Assembly: GCF_013282725.1 (NCBI RefSeq)
Contig: NZ_CP054043.1
Location: 1,798,001 to 1,862,000 of the forward strand
Direction of reading: 5' to 3'
Source of the DNA: Yersinia mollaretii ATCC 43969
GTDB taxonomy: Bacteria > Pseudomonadota > Gammaproteobacteria > Enterobacterales > Enterobacteriaceae
Length of the DNA stretch: 64,000 bases
Position 1 is the stretch's first letter. Each line of letters opens with the position of its first letter. A program made the position numbers and the translations under genes. The notes under the pieces were generated by a model. The model ran no database searches. It was not told the DNA's origin and saw nothing but the letters and a program-made list of their open reading frames with translations. Below are positions 39,379 to 48,075 of the stretch, piece by piece.

Positions 39379-40431
39379 ATGCGCCCTAATAATATTAGCC
39401 ATCTGAGCAAGATAAGTCTGGCCATATTGCTTGCTTGCTCTCTTGCAGCTTGTAGCGGAAGTGGCGGCGGCTCCCACAATGCGGCGAAGACGAATTCAGG
39501 CCAGACAACGGGTGACTCAGGGACGGGCGGCGGAACTGGCGGAGGTACTGGTGGAGGCACGGGAGGCGGCACTGGAGGCGGTTCTGGCGGAGGTACGACA
39601 ACCAGTAACTCTCCGGTCGGCAATGTTGTCAGTGGCGTCGGTAATGCGGTGGATGGTGTCGGTAATACCGTCAGCGGTGTGGTCACTCAAACACCAGTGG
39701 GCAGCTTGCCTGTGGTCGGCACGGGTCTGGTCACCGTGGTTGATAGCGCGGGTAATGCCGTCAGTGATGTCGGGACCGGATTACAGACCGGTGTCGGTCA
39801 ATTGGGAAATAATCCTAATGCATTAGGGACGACCGCAGCCGGAGTACCGAAAGCGGTGGCTGATGTCGGCACCGGGGTTTCAGGATTAGGCGGCACAGTT
39901 TCAGGTATCGGCACCAATACGCCATTGGCGGGTGTGACCGGAACTGCGGGCGGCTTGGTGGATAAGACCGGAGGCGCAGTCAACGCCATTGGCAATGGAC
40001 TGGCGCAAGATCTGCAAACTGGGACCACCAGCAAGTTGACCACGGCAGCAACCGGGATCGTGACGCCAGTAGTGGGTCAGGTACAGGGCATTACACAATC
40101 TGTCGGTGCCACCACCGGGGTGGGTACACCTGTGAATAACTTGCTGACCACTGTGGGCGGGAGTGTGACCGCCACTGGGACTCAAGTGGGTAGCAGCTCA
40201 CCGGCTTTAGCGGGGGTAGGCCAAGTGTTGCAAGGCACGGGTCAGGCGGTGTCGAGTACTGGCGGTCTGGTCTCTTCACCCACCTCAACAGGTGGCTCTA
40301 ATGGCCTGTTGTCTGGGGTTAATAACACGGTTGGCGGTGTCACTGGCGGATTAACCGCAGGGGCTTCAGCTTCGGCCAGCGCGAGTGCCAGTGGTGGATT
40401 GGGCGGGTTATTGAAACCGAAAACCTACTAA
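39379..40431 (+). CDS. Glycine-rich lipoprotein paired with a TpsB transporter
   Basis: The 350-residue protein has a lipoprotein signal ending L-A-A-C with Cys25 as the acylated residue. Ser follows, so the +2 rule predicts outer-membrane sorting. Next is a spacer built of six Gly-Thr-Gly-Gly-type units (39520-39597). The body (about 80-320) is degenerate repeats rich in Val, Gly, Thr, Asn, such as VGNVVSGVGNAVDGVGNTVSG. A run of Ala-Ser pairs and GGLGGLLKPKTY close it. There is no TPS haemagglutinin domain and almost no charge or aromatic content. RefSeq names such as collagen-like repeat protein are used for similar sequences, as I recall. The neighbouring FhaC-like gene suggests a secreted or surface partner. 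Function unknown. Confidence 0.7.
   Translation: MRPNNISHLSKISLAILLACSLAACSGSGGGSHNAAKTNSGQTTGDSGTGGGTGGGTGGGTGGGTGGGSGGGTTTSNSPVGNVVSGVGNAVDGVGNTVSGVVTQTPVGSLPVVGTGLVTVVDSAGNAVSDVGTGLQTGVGQLGNNPNALGTTAAGVPKAVADVGTGVSGLGGTVSGIGTNTPLAGVTGTAGGLVDKTGGAVNAIGNGLAQDLQTGTTSKLTTAATGIVTPVVGQVQGITQSVGATTGVGTPVNNLLTTVGGSVTATGTQVGSSSPALAGVGQVLQGTGQAVSSTGGLVSSPTSTGGSNGLLSGVNNTVGGVTGGLTAGASASASASASGGLGGLLKPKTY
39520..39597 (+). repeat. Coding repeat of Gly-Thr-Gly-Gly units
   Basis: About six 12-base units encode G-T-G-G (one G-S-G-G). Third codon positions differ freely between units, so the repeat is conserved at the protein level and is not a fresh slippage product. Confidence 0.85.
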
Positions 40432-40446
40432 GCCATCGCGAGATTA

Positions 40447-40472
40447 GCTCCCCTGCTTATTCTCAGGGGAGC
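40447..40472 (+). terminator. Hairpin between the lipoprotein and TpsB genes
   Basis: GCTCCCCTG and CAGGGGAGC form a perfect 9-bp stem with an 8-base loop, 15 bases after the lipoprotein stop, followed by a weak T-rich stretch. It may partially terminate, giving more lipoprotein than transporter transcript. Confidence 0.7.
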
Positions 40473-40541
40473 GTCTCATTTAAAGATAATAAAAATAGAC
40501 TATTAAAATTATAATATTGTGTGCGCCTAAGGAAATATTCT

Positions 40542-42269
40542 ATGAATAATAGAGCGTGGCTATTATTGTTCTTGGGGTGGCAATACAGTGCATGGGCGAA
40601 TACCGTGCCGATGTTAATCGATCCCAATAACCCCTCAAAAATATCTCGTGATATCACGAAACCACAACTCACCCGACCCGCTCGACCCGCACCACCGGTT
40701 ATTTCCCCCCCGGCACCCGGCCCTAAATTAACACTCGATACACTGATTGATGTGAAAAATATTGAGTTTATCGGTGGCACCCAATATGACATTCAACAGC
40801 TTCGTGAGCCATTTAATGCTTATATTGGCAAAAAAGTGCCATTAAAGAGTTTGCTGGTGGCAACGCAGTCTATTACTCAGCGCTATCAGAAAGACGGTTT
40901 TGTGCTCTCCTATGCTTATTTGCCCTCCGACAATTTCGCCAATGGCACATTAAAAGTCGGATTGGTTGAAGGTTATATCGCGAACACCCGTATTCAAAGT
41001 GATAATACGATGATAGGCCGCTGGCTGACCAAGCTGTCCCAGCGCATTATGGCAGAGAAGCCGCTGACGCTGGATACCTTCGAGCGCTACAATATTTTGA
41101 TGACTCGTACACCGGATACTAAAGTGATCGCCACAGCGAAAAATCCAGATAATATTTATGGTGCGACATTATTGGATATTAAAGCTGACCATCCGCGTTA
41201 TTGGAATGTGACTACCGCACTGGATAGCCGCAAAGGGGTATACAGTGGGGTGCTTAATGCGACCTTAAGTGGTTTTACCCCCTATGCTGAGCAATTGGGT
41301 ATCGCCACACTATTACCGCTTAATAATAAAAATAGAGATCAATATCTAGGGATAAACTACCAACAATATTTAGGCAGTGATGGCTTATTGCTGCAAACCC
41401 GTGGCAGTTATTATAAGCAGGCCCCGAAAGATTATACGGATTTACTGACTATCTACCCCGAGAATATCACCTTAGCCGCTCGCACTGAGCAGGTGCAATA
41501 TACCGGCGGCGTAGTATTAAGTTATCCATTGGTATTAACCCGTAAACGGCAATGGACAGTAAGTGGTGGGCTGGATTATCTGGAAAAAAGTTTTACCCTG
41601 AAGCAACGCGCCAGACTGAATAGCCAAAATAATTTATTGGTCGATTTGGAAGACAATAATCAGCGAATGCATTATCCAGCCGCCGAATTGGCATTGACTG
41701 GGTATCGTGAATATACGAAAGCCTATTGGAGCACCCGCGCCAGTGTGCGCCAAGGGGTCAATGGTGCGCTGGCGGGCAGCTCTGTTCCTTGGGGGGACTT
41801 AGGTTTTACCCGCTGGAAACTCACTGGCGATGGGGCTTATCTGATGGATGAAAAATGGCGCTTAAGTGCGGCGGTGGAAGGCGATTGGTCGGATAATGAT
41901 TTGCCGGAACCTGAGCAGGTGACGTTCGGCGGGATCAGGTTTGGCCGGGGTTATCCAGACAGCGAAGCGATGGGCGATTACGGCTATGGTGGGCAGGTAG
42001 AAATGCGCTATATACACAATCGTGAAAAGGGAAATTGGTTGAAAACCGTCCAGCCTTACGTGGTCGTGGATACCGCCCACACGGGGTACAACTCGGCTAT
42101 CTTCCCGTCTAAGAAGCTGGCTTCCTATGCCGTGGGGGTGACGTTTAGTGATAACAAACACTATTCGCTATCACTGGAAGGGGCAAGGCCGATTGGCGAC
42201 CTGCCCAGTGACAGTAGCCGCCGAGATTGGCGGTTTAATGCCACATTAACCTATAACTTTGCCAATTGA
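40542..42269 (+). CDS. ShlB/FhaC/HecB-family outer-membrane transporter (TpsB)
   Basis: The 575-residue protein has a signal peptide (cleavage after about residue 20, SAWA) and a proline-rich linker (PARPAPPVISPPAPGP). Two POTRA domains follow (about 55-205), then a C-terminal beta-barrel. The barrel contains the conserved L6 tip motif F-G-R-G-Y-P with Arg469. This is the architecture of TpsB transporters, members of the Omp85 superfamily that export large TpsA exoproteins. Here no TpsA gene is adjacent; the only neighbour is the glycine-rich lipoprotein 110 bases upstream. The C-terminus ends T-Y-N-F-A-N, not in an aromatic residue. Start at 40542 follows AAGGAAA. Confidence 0.85.
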   Translation: MNNRAWLLLFLGWQYSAWANTVPMLIDPNNPSKISRDITKPQLTRPARPAPPVISPPAPGPKLTLDTLIDVKNIEFIGGTQYDIQQLREPFNAYIGKKVPLKSLLVATQSITQRYQKDGFVLSYAYLPSDNFANGTLKVGLVEGYIANTRIQSDNTMIGRWLTKLSQRIMAEKPLTLDTFERYNILMTRTPDTKVIATAKNPDNIYGATLLDIKADHPRYWNVTTALDSRKGVYSGVLNATLSGFTPYAEQLGIATLLPLNNKNRDQYLGINYQQYLGSDGLLLQTRGSYYKQAPKDYTDLLTIYPENITLAARTEQVQYTGGVVLSYPLVLTRKRQWTVSGGLDYLEKSFTLKQRARLNSQNNLLVDLEDNNQRMHYPAAELALTGYREYTKAYWSTRASVRQGVNGALAGSSVPWGDLGFTRWKLTGDGAYLMDEKWRLSAAVEGDWSDNDLPEPEQVTFGGIRFGRGYPDSEAMGDYGYGGQVEMRYIHNREKGNWLKTVQPYVVVDTAHTGYNSAIFPSKKLASYAVGVTFSDNKHYSLSLEGARPIGDLPSDSSRRDWRFNATLTYNFAN

Positions 42270-42304
42270 TTTAAGGCTATCTGACTTGCTAGCGAAATGA
42301 CTTG

Positions 42305-42769
42305 TTAACGCAAATAGTGAATCATCTGATTGCCGCTGCCGCGCCAGATAAGGGAGGGATCTTTTAGATCCTGCACGAATTTGCCATCGACAAGCACGTT
42401 AATGAGATCAACTATTTGTTGTTGCTCGTCAGTCAGTTCATCGAGTGTATAGCCCGTCCAGACCCAGATATCTTTGCCATCACACTCATCACGCACGCGT
42501 TTGACCAGTTGCAAGATAGCGGACACATTTTGCGGGTGTAGTGGATCGCCGCCGGAGAGGGATAGCCCCTGACGCGGGATACGGGAGTCATTCAGATCAG
42601 CGATGATCCGATCCTCCACTTCTGGGGTAAACGGCTTACCGGAATTCAATCGCCAAGTACTTTTGTTATAACAGCCCACACACTCGTGCACACAGCCGGA
42701 GACGAACAGGGTGCAGCGAGTGCCGGGGCCGTTGATGACGTCGACCGGGTAGTATTGATGAAAATTCAT
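42305..42769 (-). CDS. nrdG: Anaerobic ribonucleotide reductase activase NrdG
   Basis: NrdG is the radical-SAM activase that generates the glycyl radical on NrdD. The 154-residue protein starts MNFHQYYPVDVINGPG, has the CxxxCxxC cluster motif CVHECVGC, and includes LSLSGGDPLHP and WTGYTLDEL. The ATG at 42769 matches the E. coli start and length; the in-frame ATG 13 codons earlier is not favoured. It lies 47 bases after nrdD on the same strand. Confidence 0.96.
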   Translation of the reverse strand: MNFHQYYPVDVINGPGTRCTLFVSGCVHECVGCYNKSTWRLNSGKPFTPEVEDRIIADLNDSRIPRQGLSLSGGDPLHPQNVSAILQLVKRVRDECDGKDIWVWTGYTLDELTDEQQQIVDLINVLVDGKFVQDLKDPSLIWRGSGNQMIHYLR

Positions 42770-42816
42770 ATAATTTGGGTAATTCCGTGTTACAGGGAGC
42801 AATTTCACACCGAGAA

Positions 42817-44955
42817 TCAGCCCAGTTGCCCGCTTGCCAAATGTTTCACTCGGCGTTTGACCTCTTCTTGCTTACCAGCATTGAATGGTCGTGCATCGGG
42901 GCTGCCCAGATAACCACACACCCGGCGGGTGACTGACACTTTCGACGGCTCGTGGTTACCGCATTTCGGGCAGGTGAAGCCTTTGCTGGTGCAGGAGAAC
43001 TCGCCAGTAAAGCCGCATTCGTAGCACTCATCAATCGGCGTGTTGGTGCCGTAATAGGGGACTCGGCTGTAGCTGTAGTCCCAGACATCTTCCAGCGCCC
43101 GCAAGTTATGCTGCAAGTTAGGGTACTCGCCGTAACAGATGAAACCGCCGTTAGCCAATGGCGGATAGGGCGCTTCGAAATCCAGTTTGTCGTAGGGATT
43201 CACTTTCTTCTCGACATCCAGATGGAAGCTATTGGTGTAGTAACCTTTGTCTGTCACGCCCTCGACCACGCCAAACTCAGCGGTATCAAGGCGGCAGAAG
43301 CGATCACACAGATTTTCACTTGGCGTGCTGTACAGGCTGAAGGCGTAGCCGGTTTCCTCTTTCCAGCTATCGGTGGCTTGTCTCATACGCTCAACGATCG
43401 CCACGGCTTTTTCACGTAACTTTTCATCATCAAAGACATGGGCCTGATGACCAAACAGCGCATTAACGGTTTCATGAATACCGATAAAGCCCAGTGAGAT
43501 GGATGCGCGGCCGTTTTTAAAGATTTCAGAAATATTGTCGTCCGCCTGTAAGCGCACACCGCAAGCCCCCTCCATATACAAAATAGGTGCGACCCGCGCT
43601 TTGATCCCTTCCAGACGGGCAATGCGGGTCATCAGGGCTTTTTTGGCTAACAGCAGGCGCTCATCCAGCATATGCCAGAATTTATCTTCATCGCCTTTGG
43701 CTTCCAGCGCGATACGCGGCAGGTTAAGGCTGATTACCCCCAGATTGTTACGGCCATCATGGATCTGTTTACCCTCCTCTTCGTAAACCCCGAGGAAGCT
43801 GCGGCAGCCCATCGGCGTTTTAAAGGAGCCAGTGACTTTCACTACTTGGTCATAATTCAGAATGTCGGGATACATGCGCTTGGTGGCGCACTCCAGCGCT
43901 AACTGTTTGATATCGTAGTTAGGATCGCCAAATTTGTGATTGAGGCCATCGCGGATAGCAAACACCAGTTTCGGGAAGACGGCCGTTTTACGGTTTTTGC
44001 CTAGACCCGCAATGCGGTTACGCAAAATAGCCTGCTGGATCATGCGCGACTGCCAACTGGTGCCCAGCCCGAAACCGAAGGTGACAAAGGGCGTCTGGCC
44101 ATTAGCGGTGTGCAGGGTATTGACTTCATACTCCAGTGACTGGAAGGCGTCGTAACACTCTTTCTCGGTGCGCGACATGGCATAACCGGCGGCATCCGGG
44201 ATCTGCCACTCTTGCGCCACAGATTTATGCTTATTGAAACTTTCTGTGACGAACGGAGCCAGAATTTCATCGATACGGTTGATGGTTGTGCCGCCATAGA
44301 TATGGCTGGCAACCTGCGCGATAATTTGTGCCGTGACAGCGGTGGCCGTCGAGATGGATTTCGGTGGCTCGATCTCCGCGTTGCCCATTTTAAAGCCCTG
44401 CGTCAACATGCCATCGAGGTCAATCAACATGCAGTTGAACATCGGGAAGAAGGGCGCGTAATCCAGATCGTGATAGTGGATCTCACCGCGTTCATGGGCC
44501 AGTACTACATCGCGCGGCAAGATATGCTGTTTGGCGTAGTGTTTGGCGACAATACCGGCCAGCAGGTCGCGCTGTGTCGGGATCACTTTACTGTCTTTAT
44601 TCGCATTTTCGTTCAGCAGCGCTTTGTTGCTTTGCTCCACTAAACCCCGGATTTCCTGATTCAGGCGACCCCGCAGTTCCCGCGAGATATCTCGGTCATG
44701 GCGATACTCGATATAGGCTCGGGCTAGCTGCTTGTATTGACCGGCCATCAATTGGTTTTCGACCGCATTTTGGATATCGCGGATATCAACCTTCGGCTGG
44801 TTCTCCATCGTCTGAGCGACCACCCGGGCAACAGTTGCACAATAATCTGCGTCCACAACGCCAACAGCTAAAGCTGCGCGCTCGACGGCTTCCTTGATCC
44901 GCACCTCATCAAAAGGCACCTGACAACCGTCCCGTTTAATCACTACTGTTTTCAC
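42817..44955 (-). CDS. nrdD: Anaerobic ribonucleoside-triphosphate reductase NrdD
   Basis: NrdD is the class III ribonucleotide reductase used without oxygen. The 712-residue protein, the same length as in E. coli, has an N-terminal ATP-cone (MKTVVIKRDGCQVPFDEVRI). Its catalytic barrel is followed by a zinc cysteine cluster (CYECGFTGEFSC and CPKCGNHEP) and the glycyl-radical motif RVCGYLGSPDARPFN near the C-terminus. It forms an operon with nrdG. Candidate NrdR boxes lie 108-154 bases upstream. Confidence 0.97.
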   Translation of the reverse strand: MKTVVIKRDGCQVPFDEVRIKEAVERAALAVGVVDADYCATVARVVAQTMENQPKVDIRDIQNAVENQLMAGQYKQLARAYIEYRHDRDISRELRGRLNQEIRGLVEQSNKALLNENANKDSKVIPTQRDLLAGIVAKHYAKQHILPRDVVLAHERGEIHYHDLDYAPFFPMFNCMLIDLDGMLTQGFKMGNAEIEPPKSISTATAVTAQIIAQVASHIYGGTTINRIDEILAPFVTESFNKHKSVAQEWQIPDAAGYAMSRTEKECYDAFQSLEYEVNTLHTANGQTPFVTFGFGLGTSWQSRMIQQAILRNRIAGLGKNRKTAVFPKLVFAIRDGLNHKFGDPNYDIKQLALECATKRMYPDILNYDQVVKVTGSFKTPMGCRSFLGVYEEEGKQIHDGRNNLGVISLNLPRIALEAKGDEDKFWHMLDERLLLAKKALMTRIARLEGIKARVAPILYMEGACGVRLQADDNISEIFKNGRASISLGFIGIHETVNALFGHQAHVFDDEKLREKAVAIVERMRQATDSWKEETGYAFSLYSTPSENLCDRFCRLDTAEFGVVEGVTDKGYYTNSFHLDVEKKVNPYDKLDFEAPYPPLANGGFICYGEYPNLQHNLRALEDVWDYSYSRVPYYGTNTPIDECYECGFTGEFSCTSKGFTCPKCGNHEPSKVSVTRRVCGYLGSPDARPFNAGKQEEVKRRVKHLASGQLG

Positions 44956-45062
44956 GATATCGCTCCTGTATCCTGCCGCGTAGGGTTATCCACAAGGCCA
45001 TCTCACAAGCCGACCCGCAGTACATAAGGGTTGCGAGGGGGTGTGGATGGTTTTGTGGATAA

Positions 45063-45109
45063 CTACTACATATAGGTATCTTTTCTCTCACAAGCACTAT
45101 ATATGGGTG
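45063..45109 (-). promoter_or_regulatory. Two candidate NrdR boxes upstream of nrdD
   Basis: CTACTACATATAGGTA (45063-45078) and GCACTATATATGGGTG (45094-45109) both approximate the 16-base NrdR consensus with a central ATAT flanked by C and G. They start 31 bases apart, three helical turns, the usual arrangement of paired NrdR sites. NrdR represses ribonucleotide reductase operons. Confidence 0.7.
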
Positions 45110-45187
45110 GTGATAAACAAAATTGACGTAGAGCAAGGAAAATGGCGTTAGGGTTATTTGCTGTTCAGTTGAGGAGATTTGCATTTT

Positions 45188-45560
45188 TTATAGGGGCGGG
45201 TGAAAGGTTGATTGTGTCTGAGGTTGATGGCGTCTGATTTCGGTTGATAAATCTTTGTCGGCAATATCTCTATTGCGCTCAAGGTCAAAAAAGAAGATCA
45301 AAATCCGATCTGGGGTTTTGACTTTGATGTTAAAAGCACATTTGAGCTGCCGAGAGAAGAGTGAAGGCAAGGAAAACGGGCAGGACGCCCGTTTTAGGCG
45401 TCATGAGCAGGGATGCGAATAAAGCCGTCCGTCAGCCGAAACGATGAGTGGAGGGCACCCACGAAGTGGGCAAGCGATACGTGCGCAAGCGCGGGGATTC
45501 CACAAGGGGTCACGCGCTTGTGACCTCTTTGGCGGTTGAGGCATTGAAGGTCAAGTGAGC
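45188..45560. repeat. Intergenic repeat-like block between nrdD and the ABC transporter
   Basis: Most of the 690-base gap 44956-45645 is occupied by non-coding sequence with several local hairpins. AAAACGGGC pairs with GCCCGTTTT (45373-45395). Other stems are GTGGGC-type arms near 45450 and a GGTCACGCGC..TTGTGACC stem near 45507. A 60-codon minus-strand frame (45188-45370) lacks a clear start signal. The style, with an A-run/hairpin/T-run in the middle, resembles dispersed enterobacterial intergenic repeats I have seen in Yersinia and Serratia. Membership in a named family is not established. Confidence 0.45.
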
Positions 45561-45645
45561 ACCAATCTCATGTCAACCGAACCGAACACTGAACCGAAAC
45601 AATGATCCGATCTTCCCTCTCCTAACACCGAAGCCTAATCCCCCT

Positions 45646-46362
45646 TTACCCCATAAAATGTTCCGCCAACTCCAAATCCCGCCGCGAGAACTCCCTCACT
45701 ATCTTGCCACTCTCCATCATGGCTGCGCGCTCAGACATATGGGCCACCACGTCACTGTCGTGGCTCACCAGCAAATAGGTCATGCCGTGTTCGCGTTTCA
45801 AATGGTTGAGCAGATTGAGGATCTCAGCCTGAACCGACATATCTAGCGCCGAGGTGGGTTCATCGAGCAGCAGCAGTTTTGGCCGCAATAGCAGGGCGCG
45901 GGCGATGGCAATGCGCTGGCGCTGACCGCCGGAGAACTGATGGGGATAACGCAGCGCCGCAGAGGCGGGCAGGCCCACTTGCGCCAAGGCTTGATCAATC
46001 CGCTGCTGAATATGTTTCTCGCCGTGAATTTTTAACGGCTCACCCAGTGTGCGCTGAATATTATGCTGGGGGTGGAGTGAGGCATAGGGGTCTTGAAACA
46101 CCATCTGCACCTCTTTGCGCAGTAGTCCGGTGAAGCGCTGCCCCGGCTGCAACGGCTTACCCAGCAAGGTAATCTCGCCTTGCCACTCCCGCTGCAACCC
46201 CGCCAGTGTGCGTAGCACGGTGGATTTGCCACAGCCGGATGCGCCGATCAGGCTGAAAGTCTCGCCCTCTTCAACCGCAAAGCTGACCGATTCAACGGCA
46301 GTTTTCACCTGATTCTTCTGGGCAAAACTGACCCGTAGGTTATTGACTTCAATCAGTGCCAC
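45646..46362 (-). CDS. Oligopeptide-type ABC transporter ATPase (DppF-like)
   Basis: The 238-residue protein has Walker A GASGCGKST, signature FSGGQRQRIAIAR, Walker B KLLLLDEPTS and the H-loop SHDSD, in the DppF/OppF subfamily. I chose GTG at 46362 (V-A-L-I-E-V-N-N-L) because GGAGG lies just upstream and the domain starts there; an ATG 22 codons earlier is possible but deep inside the neighbour. It overlaps the preceding ATPase gene by 14 bases. It is the last gene of a five-gene import operon. Confidence 0.88.
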   Translation of the reverse strand: MALIEVNNLRVSFAQKNQVKTAVESVSFAVEEGETFSLIGASGCGKSTVLRTLAGLQREWQGEITLLGKPLQPGQRFTGLLRKEVQMVFQDPYASLHPQHNIQRTLGEPLKIHGEKHIQQRIDQALAQVGLPASAALRYPHQFSGGQRQRIAIARALLLRPKLLLLDEPTSALDMSVQAEILNLLNHLKREHGMTYLLVSHDSDVVAHMSERAAMMESGKIVREFSRRDLELAEHFMG

Positions 46363-47227
46363 GGGAGCCTCCAGAAAAATCCGCGCTGCGATCCAATACC
46401 GGCAGGTCAGTGCCATAGGTGCTGGCATTCGGGCGGCAAGCCCACAGGGTATGGGTATAGGGGTGGGCCGAGTGCGGCAGCTCGGCGGCCAGCCCTTGAT
46501 CCACCAATTTCCCCTGATACATCACTAACACGCGGTGGCAATGCTCTGAGACCAATGGCAGGTCATGGCTGATCAGCAGCAAACTCATATTGCGCTGCTC
46601 GGTCTGCTCGACGATCAACTCAAGGATTTGGTTACGGAGCTTGGCATCCAAGGCCGATGTTGGCTCGTCAGCAATCAATACGCGGGGGTTATTCACCAAC
46701 GCAATGGCTAACATCGCCCGCTGCCCCATGCCACCAGAGAGTTGGCCGGGGTATTGGTCGTAGGCGCTCTCATTTAATCCGACGGAGGCCAGCGCATTTA
46801 AGACCCGCTCACGGGTGTCAGCACCGGAAAGTGAATTGTGCAGCAGCAGGGACTCTTCGATCTGTTTGCCCACCGTGCGTACCGGATTCAAGGCATAGCG
46901 GGGATCTTGCAGCACCATCGCGATCTCTTTACCGCGCAGTGCGCCCCACTGTTTCGGCTTCAACTGTAATAAATCGTGCTCGATAACCTGACCGGGTTCT
47001 CCCTGATCATCGGTATTATCGGCGAAATAGCTCAGTTTTTTGGCGCTGACTCTCCCCGGAGAGCGGACTAACCCCATTAGCGCTCTGGCGGTAATGGATT
47101 TGCCGGAGCCTGATTCGCCCACTAACGCCACCCGCTCGTGGCCGAGGTGGAAGGAGATATTATCCACCACCCGCTGTTGCTGAAAATCGACACACAAATT
47201 CTCTACGGCAAAAATTTTATCAGTCAT
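46349..47227 (-). CDS. Oligopeptide-type ABC transporter ATPase (DppD-like)
   Basis: The 292-residue protein has Walker A GESGSGKSI, signature LSGGMGQRAMLAIAL and Walker B RVLIADEPTSA. It ends with the C-terminal extension of the DppD/OppD subfamily (H-P-Y-T-H-T-L-W region), but that extension seems short and lacks an obvious cysteine cluster. The ATG at 47227 overlaps the DppC-like stop by eight bases. The second and third residues of the usual GKST are GKSI here, a common variant. Confidence 0.88.
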   Translation of the reverse strand: MTDKIFAVENLCVDFQQQRVVDNISFHLGHERVALVGESGSGKSITARALMGLVRSPGRVSAKKLSYFADNTDDQGEPGQVIEHDLLQLKPKQWGALRGKEIAMVLQDPRYALNPVRTVGKQIEESLLLHNSLSGADTRERVLNALASVGLNESAYDQYPGQLSGGMGQRAMLAIALVNNPRVLIADEPTSALDAKLRNQILELIVEQTEQRNMSLLLISHDLPLVSEHCHRVLVMYQGKLVDQGLAAELPHSAHPYTHTLWACRPNASTYGTDLPVLDRSADFSGGSRGTD

Positions 47228-48074
47228 GGTGAGGGTCCAAAATATCGCGCAGGCCATCGCCTAACAGATTAAATGCCATGCTGCTGAGCAAGATAGCACA
47301 GCCCGGAATGGCGGCGATCCACCATTGGTCGAAGATAACCTGCATACCGTCAGCAACCATCGAACCCCATTCGGACATGGGCGGCCGAGCACCCAAACCG
47401 AGGAAACCTAACCCCGCCGCAGCCAAGATAATCCCGGCCAGATCCAATGCTAGCCGTACCACTGCTGAGGGGAGGCACAGGGGTAAAATATGGCCCCACA
47501 GCAGGCGTAACCCCTTGATACCCATCATCTCTGCCGCCGCCAGATAGTCACTTTGGCGCAATAGTTGAATCTCGGCGCGCGCTTGACGGGCATAGGCTGG
47601 CCATGTGGTCAGTGCCAATGCCAATGCGCCATTAATTAAACCGGGGCCGAGCATCGCCACAAAAGCAAAGGCCAGAATCAGCCGTGGCATCGACATCACT
47701 ACATCCGTGACGCGCATCAGAATACGTTCGAGCCAGCCGCCGTAATAGCCGGAAAGCACCCCAACCAGCAGCCCGAGCGGCAGTGTGATCACTGTGACCA
47801 ACAGCACCAAACCCAGTGTTGGCCGGGTGCCATAAATCAGGCGCGACAGCATATCGCGGCCATAGCTGTCAGTCCCCAGCCAGTGCCCAGCGGCACCGGG
47901 CGGCAACAATCGGTCAGCGGCGTTTTGCCAGTTAGGATCTTGGGGGGCAAGCCACGGCGCGAAAATCGCAATAATCACCAGCAAGGAGAGAATAAATAGC
48001 CCAATGCTGGTGGAGGGGGAGCGCTTTAGCGCGTGGCGGATTTTTGTTAGAGGCATAATAAGTGTTATCGACAT
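47220..48074 (-). CDS. Oligopeptide-type ABC transporter permease (DppC-like)
   Basis: The 284-residue inner-membrane protein has an N-terminal helix (STSIGLFILSLLVIIAIFAPWLAPQDP), the DppC-type segment GTDSYGRDMLSRLIYGTRPTL, and further helices. The EAA loop reads YLAAAEMMGIKGLRLLWGHILPL. It follows the DppB-like permease by one base. The start may be M1 (48074) or M7; both keep the fold. Confidence 0.88.
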   Translation of the reverse strand: MSITLIMPLTKIRHALKRSPSTSIGLFILSLLVIIAIFAPWLAPQDPNWQNAADRLLPPGAAGHWLGTDSYGRDMLSRLIYGTRPTLGLVLLVTVITLPLGLLVGVLSGYYGGWLERILMRVTDVVMSMPRLILAFAFVAMLGPGLINGALALALTTWPAYARQARAEIQLLRQSDYLAAAEMMGIKGLRLLWGHILPLCLPSAVVRLALDLAGIILAAAGLGFLGLGARPPMSEWGSMVADGMQVIFDQWWIAAIPGCAILLSSMAFNLLGDGLRDILDPHHD

Positions 48075-48075
48075 A

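Noticed and set aside
39520..39597. Regular short repeats considered as a CRISPR array
   Set aside because: Units are 12 bases with no spacers and encode Gly-Thr-Gly-Gly in frame; no cas genes are nearby. No CRISPR array was seen in the window.
45188..45370. 60-codon minus-strand frame in the nrdD upstream gap
   Set aside because: It lies in a structured repeat-like block, has no convincing start signal and no recognised domain.
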